Program-made: the position numbers and the translations under genes
DNA from: Streptomyces thermolilacinus SPC6
Lineage (GTDB): Bacteria; Actinomycetota; Actinomycetes; Streptomycetales; Streptomycetaceae
Assembly (NCBI RefSeq): GCF_000478605.2
Contig: NZ_ASHX02000001.1
Location: 1,367,144-1,431,143 of the forward strand
Direction of reading: 5' to 3'
Length of the DNA: 64,000 bases
Shown here: piece by piece, positions 43,659-52,036 of the stretch
Numbering within the stretch: the first letter of the stretch is position 1
How the letters are laid out: the number at the start of each line of letters is the position of its first letter
Notes under the pieces: generated by a model
Database searches by the model: none
The model's input: only the letters and a program-made list of their open reading frames with translations
Told to the model about the DNA's origin: nothing

Positions 43659-44979
43659 CGGGCTCACCCGCAGGGGCGGGGCGAGCGGCACCTGGCGCAA
43701 CTGGGCGGGGAACGTCTCCGTCCGGCCCGCGCGGGAGGTGATGCCCGCGTCCGTGGAGGAGCTGGCGGACGCCGTCCTGACGGCCGCCCAGGACGGCCTG
43801 CGGGTGAAGACGGTGGGGACGGGTCACTCGTTCACGTCGATCGCCTCGACGGACGGGCTGCTGATCCGCCCCGACCTGCTGACCGGCATCCGGCGGATCG
43901 ACCGCACGGCGATGACGGTGACCGTGGAGTCGGGGACGCCGCTGAAGCGGCTGAACGCGGCGCTGGCCCGCGAGGGCCTGTCGCTGACCAACATGGGCGA
44001 CATCATGGAGCAGACCGTCGCGGGGGCGATCAGCACCGGGACGCACGGGACGGGCCGCGACTCCGGTTCGGTCGCCGCGCAGGTCCGGCAGCTGGAGCTG
44101 GTGTCGGCGGACGGGCGGGTGCTGACCTGCTCGGAGAAGGAGAACCCGGAGGTCTTCGCGGCGGCCCGGATCGGTCTGGGCGCGCTGGGCGTCGTCTCGG
44201 CGGTGACGTTCGCGGTGGAGCCGATGTTCCTGCTCACCGCGCGGGAGGAGCCGATGGGCTTCGACCGGGTGACGGCCGAGTTCGAGCAGCTGCACGCGGA
44301 GAACGAGCACTTCGAGTTCTACTGGTTCCCCCACACGGACAACTGCAGCACCAAGCGCAACAACCGCAGCCATGGCCCCGTGGACCCGCCGGGCGCGGTG
44401 AGCGGCTGGTTCGAGGACGAGTTCCTGTCCAACGGGGTGTTCCAGGTGGCGAACTCGTTCGGGCGGGCGCTGCCGGCCGCCGTCCCGGCGATCGCGCGGA
44501 TCTCCAGCAGGGCGCTGTCGGCGCGGACTTACACCGACATCCCGTACAAGGTCTTCACCAGTCCGCGGCGGGTGCGGTTCATGGAGATGGAGTACGCCGT
44601 GCCCCGGGAGGCGGCGGTGGCCGCGCTGCGGGAGCTGCGGGCGATGCTGGAGAGGTCACCGCTGCGGGTGAGTTTCCCGGTGGAGGTGCGGACGGCTCCG
44701 GCGGACGACATCACGCTGTCCACGGCGTCGGGCCGGGACACCGCGTACATCGCGGTCCACATGTACCGGGGCACCCCCTATCGGGCGTACTTCACGGCGG
44801 CCGAGCGCATCATGACGGCGCACGGGGGGCGGCCGCACTGGGGCAAGGTCCACACGCGCGACGCCGCGTACCTGGCGGAGGCGTACCCCCGTTTCGGGGA
44901 GTTCACGGCGCTGCGCGACCGGCTCGATCCCGACCGTCTCTTCGCCAACCCCTATCTGCGGCGGGTGCTGGGTGACTGA
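43594..44979 (+). CDS. D-arabinono-1,4-lactone (aldonolactone) oxidase, FAD-linked
   Basis: This 461-residue VAO-family flavoenzyme has an N-terminal FAD domain with VGTGHSFTSIA and GAISTGTHGTGRDSGSVAAQ, and a C-terminal ALO domain with the hallmark HWGKVHT. It oxidises aldonolactones, and in actinobacteria L-gulonolactone or related sugar lactones are reported substrates. GTG 43594 lies inside the MFS gene, behind GGGAGGGG, so the two are translationally coupled. About 35 extra N-terminal residues are Ser/Leu/Gly-rich. Confidence 0.9.
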   Translation: MRSRTLSSLNGSTGLSRLSGLSGLTRRGGASGTWRNWAGNVSVRPAREVMPASVEELADAVLTAAQDGLRVKTVGTGHSFTSIASTDGLLIRPDLLTGIRRIDRTAMTVTVESGTPLKRLNAALAREGLSLTNMGDIMEQTVAGAISTGTHGTGRDSGSVAAQVRQLELVSADGRVLTCSEKENPEVFAAARIGLGALGVVSAVTFAVEPMFLLTAREEPMGFDRVTAEFEQLHAENEHFEFYWFPHTDNCSTKRNNRSHGPVDPPGAVSGWFEDEFLSNGVFQVANSFGRALPAAVPAIARISSRALSARTYTDIPYKVFTSPRRVRFMEMEYAVPREAAVAALRELRAMLERSPLRVSFPVEVRTAPADDITLSTASGRDTAYIAVHMYRGTPYRAYFTAAERIMTAHGGRPHWGKVHTRDAAYLAEAYPRFGEFTALRDRLDPDRLFANPYLRRVLGD

Positions 44980-45439
44980 CGGCTCGTCCGGTCCGATCCA
45001 CGAAAGGGGAAGCGGTTCGCTCCTTTTGGTCTGATTTTCCCCGCCGTGAACCCGGTGACGGGCCATGGCGGGGCGTCAACTACCGGACACCGCGAGAACT
45101 TCGACGGCGCGCCGGTGCACCGACATGGCCCGAATGGAGTACTGTGGCGAACCCTGGGCATCGGTCCCTTACGGGTGTCCGGGATCAACGGGAGGGGCCG
45201 GAAATGGCACTCGATCCGGCGGCGCCGCCATACCGCACGGGGACCTGCGACGCAGTGTGACCGACCAGTCACGCCGAGTCGTGGAATAGGTTACCGTGCC
45301 ATGACGGCGTTCCAGGGCCCATGCCCGACACGCCGGTCAACTCGGCAAGGTTGTGGCAGGCTGCACCCGGGCAGGCCACACTCGACTAGCGGAAGCAGCG
45401 ACGCACGTGACGTCGGCAGGCACCACCCGGGAGGTCCCC
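44980..45439. promoter_or_regulatory. Intergenic region upstream of sepH
   Basis: I see no supportable gene in these 460 bases. They should contain the oxidase terminator and the sepH promoter. Short frames here lack ribosome binding sites or recognisable products. Confidence 0.45.
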
Positions 45440-46471
45440 ATGCCCGAACTGCGTGTCGTGGCCGTCTCCAACGACGGCACACGACTGGTGCTGAAGGCTG
45501 CGGACAACACGGAGTACACGCTTCCGATCGACGAGCGGCTGCGTGCCGCCGTCCGCAACGACCGGCCCCGCCTCGGCCAGATCGAGATCGAGGTGGAGAG
45601 CCACCTGCGGCCCCGGGACATCCAGGCGCGGATACGGGCCGGTGCCTCCGCGGAGGAGGTCGCCCAGCTCGCGGGCATCCCCGTCGAGCGGGTACGCCGC
45701 TTCGAGGGCCCCGTGCTGGCCGAGCGTGCCTTCATGGCGGAGCGGGCCCGCAAGACGCCCGTGCGCCGGCCCGGTGAGAACGCCGGTCCGCAGCTCGGCG
45801 AGGCGGTCCAGGAGCGGCTGCTGCTGCGCGGCGCCGAGAAGGACACCGTGGCGTGGGACTCGTGGCGCCGCGACGACGGCACGTGGGAGGTGCTGCTCGT
45901 CTACCGGGTCGCCGGTGAGGTGCACACGGCGAGCTGGACGTACGACCCGCCGCGGCGGCTCGTGCAGGCCGTGGACGCGGAGGCGCGGGCGCTGATCGGC
46001 GAGACCGACGACGCCGTCGCCGTCCCGGAGCCGAGCTTCCCGTTCGTCCCGCGCATCGCCCGGCTGCCGCGCGAGCGCGCCGCCGATCGCGCCGCGCCGC
46101 CCCCGCCGAGCGCCGAGCCCGCGGAGGAGTCAGAGCGGGACTCGCTGACCAGCCTCCTGGAGGCGGTGCCCAGCTTCCGCGGCGACATGGTCGTCCCCGA
46201 CCGCGCGACCGGCACGGACGGGGCCCCGTCGGCCGCCGAGCCGGACAGCGAGCCGGACGCCGAGGAGCCCCCGGCCCCCGCCGCTTCGGCGGGCGCGGGA
46301 TCGGCGTACGCCGACGTCCTGATGCCCCGCGCCGTGACCGGCCACCGGGACCGGCTGATCGGCACGACGGACCGCCAGGCGGAGGCCGACGGCGTCCGCC
46401 CGGGCCGCCGCGCGGCGGTCCCGAGCTGGGACGAGATCGTCTTCGGCACGCGGCGCAAGAAGCAGGAGTGA
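45440..46471 (+). CDS. sepH: SepH cell-division protein (DUF3071)
   Basis: This 343-residue protein has a conserved N-terminal DUF3071 domain (PELRVVAVSNDGTRLVLKAA, YTLPIDERLRAAVRNDRPRL) with a helix-turn-helix-like section (AEEVAQLAGIPVERVRRFEG), a long Pro/Ala/Glu-rich linker and a short basic C-terminus. SepH binds FtsZ and promotes Z-ring assembly in Streptomyces and mycobacteria. GGGAGG precedes ATG 45440. It is transcribed alone. Confidence 0.93.
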   Translation: MPELRVVAVSNDGTRLVLKAADNTEYTLPIDERLRAAVRNDRPRLGQIEIEVESHLRPRDIQARIRAGASAEEVAQLAGIPVERVRRFEGPVLAERAFMAERARKTPVRRPGENAGPQLGEAVQERLLLRGAEKDTVAWDSWRRDDGTWEVLLVYRVAGEVHTASWTYDPPRRLVQAVDAEARALIGETDDAVAVPEPSFPFVPRIARLPRERAADRAAPPPPSAEPAEESERDSLTSLLEAVPSFRGDMVVPDRATGTDGAPSAAEPDSEPDAEEPPAPAASAGAGSAYADVLMPRAVTGHRDRLIGTTDRQAEADGVRPGRRAAVPSWDEIVFGTRRKKQE

Positions 46472-46956
46472 CGGGCCACTGCCCGTAGGGGCCGCGCCGC
46501 TGGCCAATGTGGGTGCGGCGCGGGTCGCGCGCTCGGGACCGTACGGCCGTAGGCCGCGCGTCCGGGCCCGTCCGGCCAGGGTTGTGACACCGGGCCGCCC
46601 AGCCGGGCCCGTAGGCCCGCGGACGGCCCGGCCGAGGGCGCGTGGACAGGCCGTGCAACGGGGGTCCACCGTGCCTGGCCCGCACAGCCGGGCCGTCCGC
46701 CGGAAGGCCGCTCAGCCGGGGCCGTGTGCCGGGGCTCCCCGTTCGTGGCTGCCGCCGGGGTCCGGGGTGTACTGGCTGGGGGCTCGCAGCCGTACACGTG
46801 GAACGTGCCCCGCCCGGGCGGCGGGCCGGTCCTCGCTGCCGCGCCCGTGGGGCTGATCGGCCGCCGTGGGGCTGGGCACCCGTCCCCGCCCGGGTGCCTC
46901 GGCTTCGGGGTCCACGGGCGCCCTCGGCCGTGGAACCCGGTTCCGCCCTGGCCGGG
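46472..46956. terminator. Region between convergent genes, with a hairpin after sepH
   Basis: CCGCGCCGC (46492-46500) pairs with GCGGCGCGG (46515-46523), a likely sepH terminator. The remaining 430 bases are GC-rich with many GGGCCCG-type repeats, and I see no gene. Confidence 0.55.
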
Positions 46957-47820
46957 TCAGCCCCGCTCGGGGCCCGTGGCGACCGGGCGCGACGGGTCGC
47001 GGGTCCAGTCCGACCAGGAGCCCGCGTACAGCGCGGCCCGTACGCCCGCCGTCTCAAGCGCCAGCACCTCGTGCGCCCCCGACACGCCCGAACCGCAGTA
47101 GACGCCCACCTCGGGCGCGTCCAGGGCGCCCAGCTCCTTGAACCGCGCCGCCAGCGCCTCGACCGGCAGGAACCGGCCGTCCCGCGCGACGTTCTCCGCC
47201 GTCGGGGCCGACACGGCGCCCGGGATGTGCCCGCCCACCGGGTCGATCGGCTCCACCTCGCCCCGGTACCGCTCCCCCGCCCGCGCGTCCAGCAGCAGCC
47301 CGGTACGGGCCAGCGCCGCCGCGCCGTCCGCGTCCAGCAGCGGCAGCCCGCCCGGTACGGGGACGAAGTCGCCCGGCACCGTCTCGGGCACCGCCGTGGA
47401 CAGCTCGCCCCGCCACGCGGCCAGCCCGCCGTCCAGGACCCGCACATCAGGGTGCCCGGCCCAGCGCAGCAGCCACCAGGCGCGTGCCGCCGCCCAGCCC
47501 AGGCCGCCGTCGTACGTCACGACCCGCGACCCGGACGACACCCCGGCCGCGCGCATCGCCGCGCCGAACACACCCAGGTCCGGCAGCGGGTGGCGGCCGC
47601 CCTCACCGGGCGGCGCGGCCAGCTCCGTGTCGAGGTCCACGTACACGGCGCCGGGGATGTGCCCCGCCTCGTACGCGGGACGGCCGGGCGGGCCGCCCAG
47701 CTCCCAGCGGACGTCCAGCAGCACGAGGCCGGTCCCGTCGGGCGCCGGGGACGCGAGCTCGGCCGCGAGGTCCGCGGCGGACACCAGGGGGTGCGAGTCG
47801 GTGCTTGCGTTGCGGTTCAT
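46957..47820 (-). CDS. Sulfurtransferase (tandem rhodanese domains)
   Basis: This 287-residue protein has two rhodanese domains. The first (about 10-130) is structural and carries LLDVRWELGGPPGRPAYEAG and HIPGAVYVDLDTEL. The second carries the catalytic cysteine in VYCGSGVSGAHEVLAL. It transfers sulfane sulfur from thiosulfate or 3-mercaptopyruvate to cyanide or thiols; the CGSG loop does not by itself decide which donor. ATG 47820 was preferred, with ATG 47829 in frame as an alternative. Confidence 0.92.
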   Translation of the reverse strand: MNRNASTDSHPLVSAADLAAELASPAPDGTGLVLLDVRWELGGPPGRPAYEAGHIPGAVYVDLDTELAAPPGEGGRHPLPDLGVFGAAMRAAGVSSGSRVVTYDGGLGWAAARAWWLLRWAGHPDVRVLDGGLAAWRGELSTAVPETVPGDFVPVPGGLPLLDADGAAALARTGLLLDARAGERYRGEVEPIDPVGGHIPGAVSAPTAENVARDGRFLPVEALAARFKELGALDAPEVGVYCGSGVSGAHEVLALETAGVRAALYAGSWSDWTRDPSRPVATGPERG

Positions 47821-48056
47821 ACGTGCCATCCTCGCGCAGACACGGCCCCCGCCGGGAGGACTGACGGCGAAAAGCGGGGATGGGACTCGGAATTTTCGGG
47901 CATCCTCCTGCGGGATCGCGCCGATCCACGGCGCGGCCAGGGCACACCGCGGGGATCGCGGTGCCAGCATCTGACGAGGCGTGAAGCCGCTGCGCCGACG
48001 TGGTCCGCGCGCGGTCCCCCGCACGGCCACGACGATGGTCCGAGGAGAATGTGACG

Positions 48057-48863
48057 ATGACCGAGGCGACTCGGCGCGAGCCGGGTACACCCTGCTGGGT
48101 GAGCTTGATGGTGCACGGCCTTGACGCGACACGGGAGTTCTACGGGGAGCTGTTCGGCTGGGAGTTCGCGCCCGGCCCGCCACGGCTCGGCCCGTACGCG
48201 CGGGCGCTGCTCGACGGCCGGGACGTCGCGGGCATCGGCGTGCTGCCCGCCGGGAGCGGCCTGCCGGGCGCGTGGACGCCGTACCTGGCCTCCGACGACG
48301 CCAACGGCATGGCCGAGGCGGTCCGCTGCGCCGGTGGGACGGTGGCCGTGGGGCCGCTGGACGCGGGTGACACGGGGCGGCTCGTGATCTGCGCCGACCC
48401 GTCGGGCGCGGTGTTCGGGGTGTGGCAGGCGGCCGGGTTCGCCGGGACGGCGGTGGCGGGCGGGCCGGGGACGCCCGTCTGGAACGAGCTGCTGACGCAC
48501 GAGTCCGAGGCGGTCGTGAAGTTCTACCGGACGGTCTTCGGCTACGAGCCCGAGCTCTACCGGACGGTCTTCGGCTACGAGCCCGAGCCGCGCGCGGCCG
48601 GCGACGAGGACCGGGTGACGCTGCTCGTGGCGGGGCGGCCGGTCGCCTCGGTGCGCGGGGTCGGCAGGGCGCTGCCGCGCGACCGGGGCGCGCACTGGAC
48701 GACCTGGTTCGAGGTGGCCGACCCGGACGCCGCCGCGCGGCGGGCCGAGGAGCTGGGCGGCCGTGTGGTGGACGCGCCGCGGGACGGCGCCGAGGGGCGT
48801 CGGGCGACGGTGGCGGACCCGGAGGGCGCCGTCTTCACCCTCGTACGGCCGAAGGGGCGCTGA
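48057..48863 (+). CDS. VOC-family (glyoxalase/bleomycin-resistance fold) protein
   Basis: This 268-residue protein has two VOC modules. The first starts PGTPCWVSLMVHGLDATREF and YGELFGWEF, the second TPVWNELLTHESEAVVKFYR. The family includes dioxygenases, glyoxalases and antibiotic-binding proteins; the metal ligands here do not point to one activity. The second module holds an exact 11-residue in-frame duplication (YRTVFGYEPEL then YRTVFGYEPEP). ATG 48057 is preferred for spacing from GAGGAG; GTG 48051 is possible. Confidence 0.87.
   Translation: MTEATRREPGTPCWVSLMVHGLDATREFYGELFGWEFAPGPPRLGPYARALLDGRDVAGIGVLPAGSGLPGAWTPYLASDDANGMAEAVRCAGGTVAVGPLDAGDTGRLVICADPSGAVFGVWQAAGFAGTAVAGGPGTPVWNELLTHESEAVVKFYRTVFGYEPELYRTVFGYEPEPRAAGDEDRVTLLVAGRPVASVRGVGRALPRDRGAHWTTWFEVADPDAAARRAEELGGRVVDAPRDGAEGRRATVADPEGAVFTLVRPKGR
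48524..48587 (+). repeat. 33-base in-frame tandem duplication in the VOC gene
   Basis: A 31-base block beginning CTACCGGACGGTCTTCGG starts at 48524 and again at 48557, giving a period of 33 bases or 11 codons. The copies are identical at the DNA level. Confidence 0.95.
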
Positions 48864-48967
48864 GGGGCGGGTCCACGGGCTCCGGCTCGCGCCGGGCTGT
48901 TCCGGCGTACGCCCGCGTCAGGAGCGGGCGGGTCGGTCAGGGCGGGCGGCTCGAAGCGCGCCCCGCT

Positions 48968-49630
48968 TCAGGAGCGGGTGCTGACCGGCGGTTCGACGGG
49001 CAGGACGTCCGGGGAGAGGGCGGCCGCGCGGGCGGTGGCGGCCGTCATCCTCCGCCGGTGGTGGCGCCTGCACAGCACCTCGTACCCGACCTCGTTCCCG
49101 GCGTTGACGTCCCCGACGACGACCTGGGCGCCCTCGACGACCATCACGCCGCCGACCGTGCGCGCGTTGTGCGTGGCCCGGGCGCCGCACCAGCACAGCG
49201 CCTCCACCTGGAGGACCTCCACCCGGTCGGCCAGCTCCACCAGCCGCTGCGAGCCGGGGAACAGCTTGGAGCGGAAGTCCGTGGTGATGCCGAACGCGAA
49301 CACGTCCAGCTCCAGGTCGTCCACGACCCGCGCGAGCTGGTCTATCTGCTCGGGCGCGAGGAACTGCGCCTCGTCCGCGATCACGTAGTCGCAGCGGCCG
49401 CCGCGCGACAGGTGGTCGACCAGGTACGCGTAGAAGTCGAACTCCTCGGCAGCCTCGACGGCCTCCGTCACCAGCCCGAGGCGGGAGGAGAGCTTGCCCG
49501 CGCCGGCCCGGTCGTTGCGGGTGAAGATCATGCCCTGGAGGCCGCGCGCGGAACGGTTGTGCTCGATCTGCAGAGCGAGGGTGCTCTTTCCGCAGTCCAT
49601 CGTTCCGGAGAAGAACACGAGCTCGGGCAT
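48968..49630 (-). CDS. tdk: Thymidine kinase
   Basis: This 220-residue type II thymidine kinase phosphorylates thymidine for salvage. Walker A is GTMDCGKSTLALQ, the catalytic glutamate lies in VIADEAQFLAPEQID, and GITTDFRSKLFPGSQRL is the lasso-adjacent segment. The zinc-binding cysteines appear as CWCGA and in VLCRRHHRRR. The C-terminal 30 residues are an unremarkable extension. ATG 49630 is the only suitable start. Confidence 0.95.
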   Translation of the reverse strand: MPELVFFSGTMDCGKSTLALQIEHNRSARGLQGMIFTRNDRAGAGKLSSRLGLVTEAVEAAEEFDFYAYLVDHLSRGGRCDYVIADEAQFLAPEQIDQLARVVDDLELDVFAFGITTDFRSKLFPGSQRLVELADRVEVLQVEALCWCGARATHNARTVGGVMVVEGAQVVVGDVNAGNEVGYEVLCRRHHRRRMTAATARAAALSPDVLPVEPPVSTRS

Positions 49631-49709
49631 GGGAAAGTGACGACCTTTCGGGTCTGCAGTCAGCGTCAGCGGGCATCGACGGGCGGCGGCGGTACGGGAG
49701 GGGCCAGGG

Positions 49710-50915
49710 CTACGTGCGGACTTCCAGCAGCGGGACGAGCTGTTCGGCCGGGGTCATCGAGCCGTGCATCCCCGCCATCGCCGACTCGTGCGGCTCCGCG
49801 AGGGACGCCGTCAGCGCCACGTCGTCGTGCGCGGCGGCGACCACGTCACCGATCCGGCCGAGGACCCGCTCGTCGATGTGCGGCCCGAACCAGCCCGCGT
49901 CGATCGCCTCCTCGCGCCCCGCGACCCAGAAGCGGTCACCGAGAACTTCGCGCCAGACGGCCAGCACATCGGCCTCGGCGCCCGGTACGGCGTACACGTG
50001 GCGGGCCCGGCCCTCGCCGCCCAGCAGGGCGACCCCGGCGCGCAGCTCCCAGTCCTCGTCGAAGTCGATGCGGGACTCCTCGTCGAACGGGATGTCCACC
50101 ATGCCGTGGTCGGCCGTGACGTACAGCGCGGAGCGGGCGGGGAGCTGCTCGGCGAGGCGCTGCACGAGCTGGTCGGCGTGCATCAGCTGGCCGCGCCACG
50201 CGTCGGAGTCCACGCCGAAGCGGTGGCCCGCGCCGTCCACCTCGCTGTAGTACGTGTAGACGAGCGCGCGGTCGGCGCCCGCGAGCTGCCGCGCCGCGAA
50301 GTCCATGCGCTCCTCGCCGGACAGCCGCCCGTGGAACGTGCCGCCGCTGAGCGCGACCTTGGTGAGCGGGGTGTCCTGGAACGCCGGGGACGACACCTGC
50401 GACGTACGCACACCGGCCGCGTCGGCCAGCTGGAAGACCGTCGGGTACGGCTGCCAGACGCGCGGCGGGGTCCAGGGGCGCCACCGCAGCTGGTTCATCA
50501 GCTCGCCGGTGTCCGGGTCGCGGACCGTGTACCCGGCCAGGCCGTGGGAGCCGGGCGGCAGGCCCGTGCCGACGGAGGCGAGGGAGGTCGCGGTGGTGGC
50601 GGGGAAACCGGAGGTGAGGGGGCGGCCCGTGCCGCCGCGCGAGGAGTCGAGGAGCGAGGCGAGGAACGGGGCCTCGGCGGGGTGCGCCTTGACCTGCTCC
50701 CAGCCGAGCCCGTCGATGAGGAAGACGCACACCCGGTCGGCCGGGGTCAGCTCGGCGATGCGGGGCTCGAAGCCGGGTACGCCGAGACCGGCCGCCAGGG
50801 TCGGCAGGAGGTCGGCGAGGGAGCCGTCGCCGTACGCCGGTACGGGCGCCGTGTCGATGGACAGCGGCACCGGCTCGTCGGGCCAGGCGGAGGCCGTGGT
50901 CGTCGGCTGGACCAT
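49710..50915 (-). CDS. Nucleotide pyrophosphatase/phosphodiesterase (alkaline phosphatase superfamily)
   Basis: This 401-residue protein belongs to the alkaline phosphatase superfamily. It shows the metal ligands in VCVFLIDGLGW, the nucleophile threonine in SGFPATTATSLASVGTGLPP, and further metal sites in YYSEVDGAGHRFG, VTADHGMVD and MHGSM. There is no signal peptide, so it probably acts in the cytosol on nucleotides or phosphodiesters. ATG 50915 overlaps the stop of the DUF5998 gene as ATGA. Confidence 0.9.
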   Translation of the reverse strand: MVQPTTTASAWPDEPVPLSIDTAPVPAYGDGSLADLLPTLAAGLGVPGFEPRIAELTPADRVCVFLIDGLGWEQVKAHPAEAPFLASLLDSSRGGTGRPLTSGFPATTATSLASVGTGLPPGSHGLAGYTVRDPDTGELMNQLRWRPWTPPRVWQPYPTVFQLADAAGVRTSQVSSPAFQDTPLTKVALSGGTFHGRLSGEERMDFAARQLAGADRALVYTYYSEVDGAGHRFGVDSDAWRGQLMHADQLVQRLAEQLPARSALYVTADHGMVDIPFDEESRIDFDEDWELRAGVALLGGEGRARHVYAVPGAEADVLAVWREVLGDRFWVAGREEAIDAGWFGPHIDERVLGRIGDVVAAAHDDVALTASLAEPHESAMAGMHGSMTPAEQLVPLLEVRT

Positions 50916-51499
50916 CAGCGGGTGGCCGCGGTGGCCTCGGACAGGGCCTGGGCGAAGTGGAGGGCCTGGCGGACCGTCTCCGGGCCGTCGCCGGCCTCGC
51001 TGACGCGCAGGCTCAGGTCGTCGGCGGTGGAGTTGCCCGTGTAGCCGTGGTCGGCGTCGCAGTTCGGGTCGCCGCAGGCGGCGGGCTCCAGATCGATGCG
51101 GGAGACGGCGCCCCAGCCGACCGTGAGGACGACCTCGCGCGGCAGCGTGCCGGGCTGGTACGACTCCGGGTTCGCGACGACGCGGCTGACGACGACGGAC
51201 GAGATCCGGCCGAGCTTCACGGACTCGGTGGACGTCGTGGCGTACGGCGTCGGGGAGGTCGTGTCGGCGTTCTGCTCGTCGGTGTGGCTGACGATGAAGC
51301 GCGTGGCCGTGAGGACGAGGACGGTCACATGCCGCCGGACCTCGTTGGCGTCGAACGTGGTCTCCTGGTGCACGAGGTACGACGCGATCGGCTCGCCGCC
51401 GACGGCGGCCTCCACCGCCTCGGCCACGAGGGCCGGGTAATAGCCGCTGCGCTCGATCGCCGCGCGCAGCCCCTGGGTCGTCGTACCGGTCTTCGCCAT
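50915..51499 (-). CDS. DUF5998 family protein
   Basis: This 194-residue soluble protein contains RSGYYPALVAEAVEAAVGGE, YLVHQETTFDANEVRRHVTV and LTATRFIVSHTDEQ, plus AACGDPNCDADHGYTGN with two cysteines. I recognise it as the actinobacterial DUF5998 family, whose role is unknown. ATG 51499 is preferred; ATG 51508 is an alternative. It is coupled to the phosphodiesterase gene. Confidence 0.82.
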   Translation of the reverse strand: MAKTGTTTQGLRAAIERSGYYPALVAEAVEAAVGGEPIASYLVHQETTFDANEVRRHVTVLVLTATRFIVSHTDEQNADTTSPTPYATTSTESVKLGRISSVVVSRVVANPESYQPGTLPREVVLTVGWGAVSRIDLEPAACGDPNCDADHGYTGNSTADDLSLRVSEAGDGPETVRQALHFAQALSEATAATR

Positions 51500-51723
51500 G
51501 GACTCCATCCTAATCCGTGGGCGGGGGCTGCTCGGCCGCCTGTGAACGCGGCCCGGCCGTCGGAGGGCGCAGGGGCTGTGACATCCGACTCCTCCAGGCG
51601 GCGCGGCACGGGGCCGGTCCTGCCAGGCTGGGCCCGCACGGGCGCGGGTGCGGGGAGCCAGGCCGCGCCCGCACGGCCGCGAGGAAGGGAGAGGGATGAG
51701 CTTGACCGATCAGCGGGTGGATC

Positions 51724-52008
51724 ATGACGCGCCATCTGCGCCCCTTCCTGGAGCTGCTGTCGCGCTACACGGGCTACGCCTTCGACGACACCGACTGGGA
51801 CGCGGTCGAAAGCGGCGTCCGGGACACCGACGACGAGTACCCCGACCGCTGGTACGCCTACCCGCTGGCCGGTAAGGCGGGCACCCTGGAGATCCGCGTC
51901 GCCCACGCCGTCGGCAGCGACGTCACGTCGGTGAGCGTCACCGGGGCGCGGTCACCGGAGCCGCGCGTCAGGACCGACACGCTGCTGTCCGCGTACGCCC
52001 GCGGCTGA
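51724..52008 (+). CDS. Hypothetical protein, 94 residues
   Basis: The product, starting MTRHLRPFLELLSRYTGYAF, is acidic and soluble, with AYPLAGKAGTLEIRVAHAVG suggesting a small alpha/beta fold. I recall similar short proteins in other Streptomyces but no function. GGTGG lies close before ATG 51724. It is convergent with the acetyltransferase gene, ending 28 bases from it. Confidence 0.7.
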   Translation: MTRHLRPFLELLSRYTGYAFDDTDWDAVESGVRDTDDEYPDRWYAYPLAGKAGTLEIRVAHAVGSDVTSVSVTGARSPEPRVRTDTLLSAYARG

Positions 52009-52036
52009 CCGGGACGCCTCGCACGGGCGCGTGGCC

